A stretch of DNA of 9,684 nt from Ignavibacteriota bacterium (GCA_016191715.1 JACPVN010000488.1:1-9684); one strand, 5' to 3'. Counted from the first letter of the stretch, positions 1 through 6,773 are shown. Translations and numbers: made by a program. The notes: generated by a model not told the origin, from the sequence alone.

Positions 1-35
1 GGAATTGTTTCATATAAAAAATCAGAATTTTCTGT

Positions 36-63
36 CAACCGACTGAAACAAACTCTTGTCTAA
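36..63 (+). promoter_or_regulatory. Weak candidate extracytoplasmic-function sigma promoter
   Basis: An AAC core (37-39) lies 18 bases upstream of GTCTAA (58-63). This matches the spacing of ECF sigma promoters of the GGAACTT-N16-GTCTAA type, although the bases around AAC do not match well. It would fit an envelope-stress gene such as the PDZ protein downstream. An 8-bp inverted repeat, TTGTTTCA (5-12) and TGAAACAA (44-51), overlaps the site and could be an operator. Both are short patterns that can arise by chance. Confidence 0.2.
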
Positions 64-114
64 CGCGTAGAATTAAGCAGTTAAGTTTTTATTTATTTCA
101 CAAGGAGTTTTACT

Positions 115-1116
115 ATGAAAATTCGATTGATTCTATTAGTTAGTTTTTTGCTGGCGTTCGGAGTCGTTACTTCGTATGGCTGTTTGCCGGGGGAGAATAA
201 TGTTCACTTCATTAAAGATAAGAAAGGCAAACAGGGATATCTCGGTGTGAACATTGATGATGTTACGCGCAAACTTGCAGAGCGAAAAAATTTGCATACA
301 ACTTCAGGCGCGTATGTTTCAAGCGTAGTTGAAAATAGTCCGGCGGAAGATGCCGGCATTGAAAAAGGGGATGTCATTGTGAAGTATGACGGAAAAGAAG
401 TGGAGGATAGTGACGAACTGACTTCGATGGTTCGGAAGACAAAGCCCGGAACCACAGTGGATATTCTTATCGAAAGAGATGGAGCAAATACAACACTCAA
501 AGCCGAGATTTCCCGTTTGAAAGAATCAAACATTTCCCTTTTTAATTTTGATGATGATTTTCATATTAATGTACCTGACCCGCCGCGAATGAATGTGCGT
601 CCGAAGATCCGGATTTTCGGAAGTCAATCTCAGATACATGGTTTGTTTGTGCAAAACATGAGCAAACAGTTGGCTGAGTATTTTGAAGTACCGGGGAAGA
701 AAGGCGCTCTTGTTACTGAAGTGAAGAAAACGAGTAGCGCGGAGAAAGCCGGATTCAAAGCGGGCGATGTAATAACGAAAGTTGGCTCAGCAAGCGTTTG
801 GAATGCAGACGATGTATTAGAAGAATTTAGTGACGCTGACGAAGGAGACGAATTGAGCATCGAGGTGTTCCGAAAAGGAAAATCATCTACCATCAAAATA
901 AAAATTGAAGTGAACGAAGATGAAGATGATTGGTCGTTTAATGTTGCACCTGAGACGAAAGGTTATCATTACTATTTCAATAACAACGAAGTTAAGAATG
1001 AACATAAACGTGCATTCAAAGAAGTTGAACGAAACTTGCGGGAAAGGTTAATAGACGCTGAACGGGAAGTAAGAAATGCAAAAGAAACAATTCGGAAAGA
1101 ATTGTACAGACTGTAA
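115..1116 (+). CDS. Exported protein with two PDZ domains and no protease domain
   Basis: This 333-residue protein probably acts outside the inner membrane as a peptide-binding or scaffold protein. Residues 1-22 are a basic then hydrophobic signal sequence. Cys23 follows S-Y-G, a poor lipobox, so it may be either a lipoprotein or a cleaved soluble protein. PDZ1 spans about 41-135, with the carboxylate-binding loop near Y42-L43-G44-V45 and the usual N-S-P-A...A-G-I-E-K-G-D stretch at 74-86. PDZ2 spans about 174-265, with S-S-A-E-K-A-G-F-K-A-G-D at 207-218. An acidic linker and a charged, probably helical tail (about 290-333) follow. The trypsin-like His-Asp-Ser domain of DegP/HtrA is absent and there is no upstream room for it inside this frame, so it resembles the PDZ half of HtrA only. 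The start is supported by AAGGAG (102-107) seven bases upstream. The partner is unknown. The PDZ assignment is firm; the biological role is not. Confidence 0.88.
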   Translation: MKIRLILLVSFLLAFGVVTSYGCLPGENNVHFIKDKKGKQGYLGVNIDDVTRKLAERKNLHTTSGAYVSSVVENSPAEDAGIEKGDVIVKYDGKEVEDSDELTSMVRKTKPGTTVDILIERDGANTTLKAEISRLKESNISLFNFDDDFHINVPDPPRMNVRPKIRIFGSQSQIHGLFVQNMSKQLAEYFEVPGKKGALVTEVKKTSSAEKAGFKAGDVITKVGSASVWNADDVLEEFSDADEGDELSIEVFRKGKSSTIKIKIEVNEDEDDWSFNVAPETKGYHYYFNNNEVKNEHKRAFKEVERNLRERLIDAEREVRNAKETIRKELYRL

Positions 1117-1210
1117 CTAATTTCAAATTGACTAACGCAGAATTGGACTACACCACTAAATACATCTTTCAGAAATCATGGTTGAATAAATCAAGAACGC
1201 TCTACCTCGC

Positions 1211-1241
1211 TTTGTAAATCTGCCCATTCTTCGTATATTTG
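1211..1241 (+). promoter_or_regulatory. FCB-type housekeeping promoter of the tRNA gene
   Basis: TTTG at 1211-1214 (-33 element) and TATATTTG at 1234-1241 (-7 element) are separated by 19 bases. This is the Bacteroidota primary-sigma consensus TTTG-N19-TAnnTTTG, with every specified base present. Transcription would start a few bases after 1241, just before the mature tRNA end at 1252, leaving a very short leader. It is the best taxonomic clue in the window. Confidence 0.75.
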
Positions 1242-1251
1242 CCTGCCTTAC

Positions 1252-1325
1252 GGCGGGGTAGCTCAGTAGGTTAGAGCAACGGAATCATAATCCGTGTGTC
1301 GGGGGTTCGACTCCCTCCCCCGCTA
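1252..1325 (+). tRNA. tRNA with CAT anticodon, probably elongator Met
   Basis: A full cloverleaf can be folded by eye. The acceptor strands are 1252-1258 and 1318-1324, the D stem is GCTC/GAGC with a nine-base loop, and the anticodon stem is ACGGA (1279-1283) with TCCGT (1291-1295). The seven-base loop ATCATAA carries CAT at 1286-1288. The variable region is five bases (1296-1300), and the T stem is 1301-1305 with 1313-1317 around TTCGACT. The discriminator is A1325 and CCA is not encoded (CTA follows). The first acceptor pair is G1.U72, a wobble. A CAT anticodon can belong to elongator Met, initiator Met or the lysidine-modified Ile2 tRNA. The nine-base D loop of the E. coli elongator-Met kind favours Met, and the anticodon stem lacks the three G-C pairs of initiators. 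Identity as Ile2 is not excluded and matters here because tilS is next door. Confidence 0.93.
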
Positions 1326-1335
1326 CTATCATCCG

Positions 1336-1370
1336 TCCCTTTGAATTGCGAATTCAAAGGGATTTCTTTA
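1336..1370 (+). terminator. Intrinsic-terminator-like hairpin between the tRNA and tilS
   Basis: TCCCTTTGAATT (1336-1347) and AATTCAAAGGGA (1351-1362) form a perfect 12-bp stem around a GCG loop. It is followed by the T-rich but interrupted stretch TTTCTTTATTCT. It lies 11 bases after the tRNA, as expected for ending the tRNA transcript. The lower part of the stem is AT-rich and the T tract is broken, so it may leak. It ends only 20 bases before the tilS start codon, leaving no room for a separate promoter in between. Confidence 0.75.
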
Positions 1371-1382
1371 TTCTGTATTACA

Positions 1383-2765
1383 ATGCTGAAAGACTCATTC
1401 CTCCATACATTCCAGCAACACGTTCGTCGTGAAAACCTTCTTAGTGAAGGTGAGAGTCTTGTTGTGGCTGTCAGCGGCGGAATTGATTCAATGACGTTGC
1501 TTGATATTCTTGTTCGATTACAACAAGATTGGAACTTTCAACTTTGCGTCGCTCATTTTAATCATAAATTAAGAGACGAAGAATCTGAGGAAGACGAAGT
1601 GTTTGTCAAACAAACTGCTGAGCGATTAACTCTCCCGTTTTATTCAAAAAGTGTAAAAACTGCCGAATTGTCTGAGGGGAGCCGAAAATCAATTCAAGTG
1701 GTAGCCCGTGAACTCCGCTACGATTTTTTTCAACAACTTCGTCTCTCGCGGGGATACAATAAAATCGTAACAGCACATAACGCAAACGATAATGCAGAAA
1801 CAGTTTTGTTCAATTTACTGAGAGGAAGCGGTGTAAAGGGCTTATGCGGGATTCCTTCTTCCCGTTCGGATGCGGGAATTATTCGTCCCTTCCTTTTTGC
1901 AACTCGTGAACGAATCCATCAATACGGCGAGGAACGTTCCATCGCGTACCATGAAGATTCATCAAACAAAAAAACGGATTATTCAAGAAACCTCCTCCGT
2001 CATCATATCTTCCCGATTCTTCATCAAACCATTAATCCGAACCTGACGGAAACGTTGAACCGGAACTCTGAACTTTTCTCTATGCTTGAGAGTTATTTGA
2101 CTATTCAATCCAATGAATGGAAGAAACAACTCCTGACATCAGTTTCAGAAGAAGAAATTATCGTTGCACGTGAATTATTGTTAGAGCAACATGAGTTTGT
2201 TCAACACCAATTCCTTCATACTCTTGCAAAAGAATTCTCACGATCTGAAGTTTCATTTGATACTGTCAAAGAAATGTTGACAATTGCTTCATCGGAGACC
2301 GGTTCATGGTGTCCGATTGATGAACACACGATGTTATACCGCGACAGAGAGCATGTAGTTTTAACACGACAGCCAAGCACAGAGAATTTTCAAGTATTTG
2401 TTTCCCCACCGGAACGAATTCATCGAGACACATTTGATTTTGAAACGTTGTTCGTACAGGAAGCGAATTTTTCTGCAAATCGCTCAATTGAATTTATTGA
2501 TGCAAGCAAGTTGGGAAAAATTATTCTTCTTCGAAACTGGAAAAACGGAGATTGGTTCATCCCGCTCGGTATGAATGAAAAGAAAAAATTAAGCGACTAT
2601 TTTATCGAACAAAAAGTACCACGCTTCAAGAAACAATCAATCCCGATTCTTACCTCAGACGAAAACATCGTATGGGTGTGTGGTCAGAGATTGGATGAGC
2701 GGTATAAAATAACTTCATCAACTACATCAATCCTCAAAATGGAATACGAGCCGGTTCATGGCTAA
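1383..2765 (+). CDS. tilS: tRNA(Ile)-lysidine synthetase
   Basis: TilS is a cytosolic ATP-dependent enzyme that converts cytidine 34 of the CAU anticodon of tRNA-Ile2 to lysidine, switching its decoding from AUG to AUA. The 460-residue protein has the N-type ATP pyrophosphatase PP-loop S-G-G-I-D-S at 31-36, followed by the H-F-N-H-K-L-R stretch typical of the family. Its C-terminal TilS domain includes N-G-D-W-F-I-P-L-G-M...K-K-L-S-D-Y-F near its end. The length matches full-length bacterial TilS with the extra C-terminal domains. The ATG at 1383 was chosen because the in-frame GTG at 1296 lies inside the tRNA and would add 29 residues unrelated to the family; the PP-loop then falls at the usual distance from the N-terminus. 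No clear Shine-Dalgarno sequence is visible. The gene overlaps hpt by 8 bases, suggesting translational coupling. Confidence 0.95.
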   Translation: MLKDSFLHTFQQHVRRENLLSEGESLVVAVSGGIDSMTLLDILVRLQQDWNFQLCVAHFNHKLRDEESEEDEVFVKQTAERLTLPFYSKSVKTAELSEGSRKSIQVVARELRYDFFQQLRLSRGYNKIVTAHNANDNAETVLFNLLRGSGVKGLCGIPSSRSDAGIIRPFLFATRERIHQYGEERSIAYHEDSSNKKTDYSRNLLRHHIFPILHQTINPNLTETLNRNSELFSMLESYLTIQSNEWKKQLLTSVSEEEIIVARELLLEQHEFVQHQFLHTLAKEFSRSEVSFDTVKEMLTIASSETGSWCPIDEHTMLYRDREHVVLTRQPSTENFQVFVSPPERIHRDTFDFETLFVQEANFSANRSIEFIDASKLGKIILLRNWKNGDWFIPLGMNEKKKLSDYFIEQKVPRFKKQSIPILTSDENIVWVCGQRLDERYKITSSTTSILKMEYEPVHG

Positions 2766-3318
2766 ATCAAAAAAAGAAACACTTCAACTCGGGAACGATA
2801 CATTTGAACTTTACATAAGTGAAGAACGTATTCAACTGCGTGTGCAACAACTTGCTAAGAAAATCAGTAAAGACTACAAAGGTCAGGTACCAATATTCAT
2901 TGGTGTGCTAAACGGCGCGTTTATTTTCTTGTCGGATTTAATTCGAAATGTCACGATTGATTGTGAAGTGGATTTTCTCAAACTCTCGAGTTACGGCGAT
3001 GCAAAAATCAGTTCCGGCAAAGTGACGCTTCTGAAAGAACTCAACTGCGATGTAAAAGGTCGTGACATCATAGTCGTCGAAGACATCATTGATTCCGGCT
3101 TATCTATTGATTTTATGAAGCGACTGATTACCGTTTTGAAACCACGCTCGGTCAACATCGCCTCATTGTTATACAAAAAGAAAGCAATCAAGATTCATAC
3201 GCCTATCAAATACATTGGCTTCAAGATTCCGAACAACTTTGTCATCGGCTACGGATTGGATCACGCACAGAAAGAAAGAAATTTAAAAGCCGTTTTTCGG
3301 CTGAAAGAGAATAATTAA
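2758..3318 (+). CDS. hpt: Hypoxanthine phosphoribosyltransferase
   Basis: This 186-residue type I phosphoribosyltransferase makes IMP (and usually GMP) from hypoxanthine (or guanine) and PRPP in the cytosol, as purine salvage. The PRPP-binding signature V-V-E-D-I-I-D-S-G-L-S is at 106-116, with the two acidic residues that contact the ribose hydroxyls. The pyrophosphate-binding V-L-N-G-A-F-I-F loop is at 50-57, the flexible S-S-Y-G-D loop at 77-81, and the purine-binding K-Y-I-G-F...I-G-Y-G-L-D segment at 151-168. The length is normal for the family. The ATG lies inside the end of tilS (8-base overlap), so it probably depends on translation of tilS. The order tilS-hpt-ftsH is conserved in many bacteria. 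The distinction between hypoxanthine and xanthine/guanine preference cannot be read from sequence alone, but family and context favour Hpt. Confidence 0.93.
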   Translation: MAKSKKETLQLGNDTFELYISEERIQLRVQQLAKKISKDYKGQVPIFIGVLNGAFIFLSDLIRNVTIDCEVDFLKLSSYGDAKISSGKVTLLKELNCDVKGRDIIVVEDIIDSGLSIDFMKRLITVLKPRSVNIASLLYKKKAIKIHTPIKYIGFKIPNNFVIGYGLDHAQKERNLKAVFRLKENN

Positions 3319-3326
3319 ACTCTGCT

Positions 3327-3368
3327 CTCCTTCTCTTAGTAAATAGAAGGAGCCGGGGGATGAGTTAA
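3327..3368 (+). promoter_or_regulatory. Hairpin and two-codon leader frame upstream of ftsH
   Basis: CTCCTTCT (3327-3334) and AGAAGGAG (3345-3352) form a perfect 8-bp stem around a ten-base loop. There is no T run afterwards, so it is not an intrinsic terminator. The right arm is a near-perfect Shine-Dalgarno sequence. It sits seven bases before ATG-AGT-TAA (3360-3368), a start, one serine codon and a stop, which is out of frame with ftsH at 3388. The hairpin would hide that ribosome site. The pairing is seen; any control of ftsH translation is inference. Confidence 0.4.
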
Positions 3369-3387
3369 AAAATATCGAAACGAAATT

Positions 3388-5424
3388 ATGGAAGAACAAA
3401 AACAAGATAAACAAGACCCAAAACCATCTCGGAAATTTCCGCGACCGAAGAAGAATCGCCCGAATCAACCTCAACGACCGGATGATGATTTCAACTGGAA
3501 CCGTGTCGTTCGCGTTGTGTTGAGTTGGTCAGCAATTATTCTCGGCGTCTTCATTATCATGACGCTCTTTCGCGCAACGGAAGAACAAGAGACTGATTTG
3601 CAATACAATGATTATGCAAGACTCCTCCATGAGGGGAAAATCAAAGAAGCAACCATCAAGAAAACCGACATCGAGAATTATGATTTCCACGGCATCTTGA
3701 AAACACCGGAGGAATTTCAGACTACAGTCGGCAAAAAAGTAATGGTTGATAAATTTCATGTCACACTACCGTTCGTTGATGGAACAGTCATCAATGAGTG
3801 GACAACACAAGGATTGAAGTTTAATGTCGTGAAGGAAGATAACACATGGATAAGCGCTCTTGTCAGTGCGTTACCATGGATACTCATTCTCGCCGTTTGG
3901 TTGATATTCATGCGACGTATGCAAGGCGTCGGGACGAAAGGAATATTTTCGTTCGGTAAAAGCCGCGCAAAATTAATGACTGAAGCATCTCCCAAAGTAA
4001 CGTTTGCTGATGTTGCAGGCGCAGATGAAGCGAAATATGAATTGCAGGAAATCATCGAGTTTCTGAAAGAACCATCTAAGTTTCAACGACTTGGTGGAAA
4101 AATTCCTCGCGGTGTTTTACTGCTCGGTCCTCCCGGAACAGGGAAAACGTTGCTCGCTCGCGCTGTTGCAGGCGAAGCAGGCGTTCCCTTCTTCTCTATC
4201 TCCGGCGCTGATTTCGTTGAGATGTTTGTCGGCGTTGGTGCAAGCCGTGTCCGCGATTTATTCGAGACGGGAAAAAAGAATTCACCTGCAATCATTTTCA
4301 TTGATGAAATTGACGCAGTCGGTCGTCATCGTGGCGCAGGTCTTGGTGGCGGGCATGACGAACGTGAACAAACATTAAACGCACTCCTCGTCGAGATGGA
4401 TGGATTCGACCAAAACAGCGGAGTGATAATTATCGCCGCTACGAATCGTCCCGACGTTCTCGACCCTGCGTTACTACGCCCCGGAAGATTTGACAGACAA
4501 GTCGTCGTTGACCGTCCCGATGTAAAAGGACGAGAAGGAATTTTCAAAGTTCACACACGCCAGATTCCTCTTTCACCTGACGTCTCGTTAGAAACATTAG
4601 CAAAAGGAACTCCCGGTCTTTCCGGTGCAGACATTGCCAATCTTGTCAATGAAGCGGCGTTGCTTGCCGCGAGGAGAAATGAAAAGTTTGTTTCCATGCA
4701 TCATTTTGAAGAAGCAAAAGATAAAGTGATGATGGGCGTGGAACGAAAAAGTTTAATTATTACGGATGAAGAAAAGAACATAACTTCCTACCACGAGTGC
4801 GGACACGTGTTGGTCGCCAGAAAAATTCCTCAGGCAGATCCGGTTCATAAAGTCACTATCATGCCTCGTGGTCGTGCGTTAGGAGTCACCACATATCTTC
4901 CCATTGATGAGAAACATACGTATTCGAAAGAATATCTTGAAGCAATGATTGCTTACGCGCTTGGCGGTCGTGCAGCAGAAAAGTTGGTGTTCAATCAATT
5001 CACCACCGGAGCGGGAAATGATATTGAGCGCGCATCCAACATTGCACGAAAAATGGTGTGCGAATGGGGGATGAGTGAGAGACTTGGTCCGCTTGCTTAC
5101 GGCGCAAAAGAAGAAGAAATTTTTCTCGGAAGAGAAATCACCCGCTCACAAAATTATTCGGAAGACACTGCCCTGGCAATAGATCAAGAAGTGAAACGCA
5201 TCATTATGCACGGAATGGAGCGAGCTGAAATTATTCTCTCGGAAAATATGGACACGCTTCATCGCATCTCAGCGGCATTGCTCGAACGCGAAACTCTCGA
5301 TGGCGAAGAAATTGATATTTTGATTGCAGGCGGAGAACTACCACCTTCTCTCAGAAAAAACGGTCAGAATAACGCGCCGAATCCGGAAGCGACAGCATCA
5401 TCACAAGTAAGTACAACGCAATAA
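3388..5424 (+). CDS. ftsH: ATP-dependent membrane zinc metalloprotease FtsH
   Basis: FtsH is a hexameric inner-membrane AAA+ protease that unfolds and degrades damaged membrane proteins and selected soluble regulators. The 678-residue protein has a basic, proline-rich N-terminal cytoplasmic tail (1-38), transmembrane segments at about 41-61 and 157-175, and a periplasmic domain between them. The ATPase has Walker A G-P-P-G-T-G-K-T at 247-254, pore loop M-F-V-G at 279-282, Walker B I-I-F-I-D-E-I-D at 302-309, and SRH arginines at 367 and 370. The M41 protease has zinc ligands H469, E470 (catalytic) and H473 in H-E-C-G-H, with D545 in G-N-D-I-E-R as the third ligand. The usual motif is H-E-A-G-H, so Cys471 is a small oddity but leaves the catalytic residues intact. 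The C-terminal tail is flexible. The start has only weak ribosome-site complementarity; the next gene begins 2 bases after the stop. Confidence 0.97.
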   Translation: MEEQKQDKQDPKPSRKFPRPKKNRPNQPQRPDDDFNWNRVVRVVLSWSAIILGVFIIMTLFRATEEQETDLQYNDYARLLHEGKIKEATIKKTDIENYDFHGILKTPEEFQTTVGKKVMVDKFHVTLPFVDGTVINEWTTQGLKFNVVKEDNTWISALVSALPWILILAVWLIFMRRMQGVGTKGIFSFGKSRAKLMTEASPKVTFADVAGADEAKYELQEIIEFLKEPSKFQRLGGKIPRGVLLLGPPGTGKTLLARAVAGEAGVPFFSISGADFVEMFVGVGASRVRDLFETGKKNSPAIIFIDEIDAVGRHRGAGLGGGHDEREQTLNALLVEMDGFDQNSGVIIIAATNRPDVLDPALLRPGRFDRQVVVDRPDVKGREGIFKVHTRQIPLSPDVSLETLAKGTPGLSGADIANLVNEAALLAARRNEKFVSMHHFEEAKDKVMMGVERKSLIITDEEKNITSYHECGHVLVARKIPQADPVHKVTIMPRGRALGVTTYLPIDEKHTYSKEYLEAMIAYALGGRAAEKLVFNQFTTGAGNDIERASNIARKMVCEWGMSERLGPLAYGAKEEEIFLGREITRSQNYSEDTALAIDQEVKRIIMHGMERAEIILSENMDTLHRISAALLERETLDGEEIDILIAGGELPPSLRKNGQNNAPNPEATASSQVSTTQ

Positions 5425-5426
5425 GT

Positions 5427-6086
5427 ATGGAAGTCGGGCTATCGCAACATGATGGCTCTTACCGTGTCGAACTCGCTCGAAAGGCAATTCACTTTTGTTC
5501 CCTTTTGATTCCTGTTCTCTACTTTTTCTTGTATAAAGAAAATGCGTTGCTACTGCTTATTCCGGTGACTATAGCTTTCATCGGAGTTGATATTGCGCGC
5601 TACTATTCTCAACCGCTTCAACAATGGTTCCTGCAATGGTTCGGATGGTTGTTGCGTAAGCATGAATCTGACGGAAAACGAAAACGCCTGAACGGTGCAT
5701 CGTATGTTTTAATTTCAGCAACGATTTGTGTTATCGTGTTTCCAAAACTTATTACTATCAGTTGCTTCTCTGTGTTGATTATCTCAGATTTAACTGCCGC
5801 ACTTGTTGGAAAACGATTCGGGAAACATCGTTTCTTTTCTAAATCACTCGAAGGAAGTCTCGCGTTTCTCTTCAGCGGAATCATTGTCATTCTCCTCACT
5901 CCGAAAGTAGAATATCATTTCACAGAATACTTCATAGGATTCATCGCAGTTGCAATCGGTATGCTTGTCGAAGCGCTTCCAACATCGGTGGACGATAATC
6001 TTTCAATTCCACTCACGGTCGGAGCGACAATGTGGCTTCTCTATTTTCTCTTTTTACCAACATCAAACATTTTTATTTTAGGATGA
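5427..6086 (+). CDS. CTP-dependent lipid-alcohol kinase-like membrane protein (dolichol/phytol/diacylglycerol kinase family)
   Basis: This 219-residue polytopic membrane protein belongs to the Sec59/Dgk1/VTE5 group, related to phosphatidate cytidylyltransferases. Members phosphorylate a membrane alcohol (dolichol or another polyprenol, phytol or diacylglycerol), usually with CTP. Visible family marks are E-L-A-R-K-A-I-H-F at 15-23, L-N-G-A-S-Y-V at 88-94, D121 with G-K-R-F-G-K-H at 128-134, K-S-L-E-G-S at 139-144, and V-E-A-L-P-T-S-V-D-D-N at 181-191. Around them are about six hydrophobic segments. The length is normal for the bacterial forms. The ATG follows the ftsH stop by 2 bases with no visible ribosome site, so coupled translation is likely. 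The substrate is not known; polyprenol or diacylglycerol recycling is the plain guess. Family assignment is strong, substrate is open. Confidence 0.85.
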   Translation: MEVGLSQHDGSYRVELARKAIHFCSLLIPVLYFFLYKENALLLLIPVTIAFIGVDIARYYSQPLQQWFLQWFGWLLRKHESDGKRKRLNGASYVLISATICVIVFPKLITISCFSVLIISDLTAALVGKRFGKHRFFSKSLEGSLAFLFSGIIVILLTPKVEYHFTEYFIGFIAVAIGMLVEALPTSVDDNLSIPLTVGATMWLLYFLFLPTSNIFILG

Positions 6087-6109
6087 GTCAAGTTGACCGT
6101 TTGATTGAT

Positions 6110-6217
6110 GAAACCGCTAAAGCGGTTATAAAAGGTTTCTTTTTTTCCTTAACCCCAGACTTAAGTCTGGGGTTAGCGATACAAATATTTTCTTTTTGTA
6201 ACCGTTTCAACGGTTTC
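6110..6217 (+). repeat. Compound three-hairpin palindromic element (REP/MITE-like)
   Basis: Three palindromes stand in a row. The first is AACCGCT/AGCGGTT at 6112-6127. The second is a perfect 26-bp palindrome at 6150-6175 with half-site TAACCCCAGACTT. The third is AACCGTT/AACGGTT at 6200-6215. The first and third share the AACCG...CGGTT arms, and GAAACCG (6110-6116) is the inverse of CGGTTTC (6211-6217), so the whole unit is bounded by a 7-bp inverted repeat. T-rich stretches lie between the hairpins, so it could also stop transcription. The architecture recalls dispersed REP elements mobilised by TnpA-REP (RAYT) transposases. No transposase is in the window, and repetition elsewhere in the genome is inferred, not seen. 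Confidence 0.6.
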
Positions 6218-6254
6218 TTAAGATATAGTTCAGTAACGGTCAATTTGAGTTAGG

Positions 6255-6728
6255 ATGAAACAACAAAGGGTCTATTTATCAGGCGGAATGGAATACGCAG
6301 ACGGAGAAGGCGCATCATGGCGTCAGACCATGCAACAATGGCTTGAGCAGGAACTTGAACACTCTGTTTTCAATCCCAACGTTGAGAGCGATAAGTTCTT
6401 TGCATCAAAGTATCCCGACGTTGATTTCCGAAAAGCGAAAGTCGAAAACATCGCTCTGTATCAGGAAATCGTCCGGCATCTTGTCGAGATTGACTGCAAC
6501 GAAATTGCCGAACACTCAGATTATGTTATTTGCTATTGGGATGATGGCGCGGCAAAAGGTGCCGGCACAAAAGGTGAACTCACGATTGCAAAATATTTCA
6601 ACAAACCGGTCTATCTCGTAACAACATTTCAACTGCATAATATTCCCGGATGGGTTCTGGGTTGTACGACAAAATTCTTCATGGGATTCCAGGAACTGAA
6701 AGAATTTCTTCTCGCTCAACACAAATGA
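6255..6728 (+). CDS. Nucleoside 2-deoxyribosyltransferase-like protein
   Basis: This small soluble protein of 157 residues has the Rossmann-like fold of nucleoside 2-deoxyribosyltransferases and their relatives. Those enzymes move or hydrolyse the (deoxy)ribosyl group of nucleosides or nucleotides. Evidence is the N-terminal strand V-Y-L-S-G-G-M at 6-12, where relatives have Y-L-A-G-P; N40-P41; the helix ending E78-I79-D80; the strand V-I-C-Y-W-D at 91-96; and the G-T-K-G-E-L-T-I-A motif at 104-112. Glu108 sits where the nucleophile of the family is found. The segment from about 14 to 65 is longer than in minimal members. The substrate cannot be told: deoxyribosyl transfer, N-glycosidase activity on a nucleotide, or a purely binding role are all possible. 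Purine salvage by hpt in the upstream gene group is a loose contextual link. No strong ribosome site precedes the ATG, only GTTAGG. Confidence 0.7.
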   Translation: MKQQRVYLSGGMEYADGEGASWRQTMQQWLEQELEHSVFNPNVESDKFFASKYPDVDFRKAKVENIALYQEIVRHLVEIDCNEIAEHSDYVICYWDDGAAKGAGTKGELTIAKYFNKPVYLVTTFQLHNIPGWVLGCTTKFFMGFQELKEFLLAQHK

Positions 6729-6773
6729 TGTTGTCCGCGTGAAGTGATGCTGGATGCTCGATTTGAATCTTCC

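Noticed and set aside
1296..1382. An upstream GTG that would extend TilS by 29 residues
   Set aside because: It lies in the variable arm of the tRNA and its reading passes through the terminator hairpin. The added residues are unlike TilS N-termini.
6032..6253. Plus-strand open frame of 73 codons across the palindromic element
   Set aside because: It starts inside the lipid-kinase gene in another frame, runs through the hairpins, has no ribosome site and encodes nothing recognisable.
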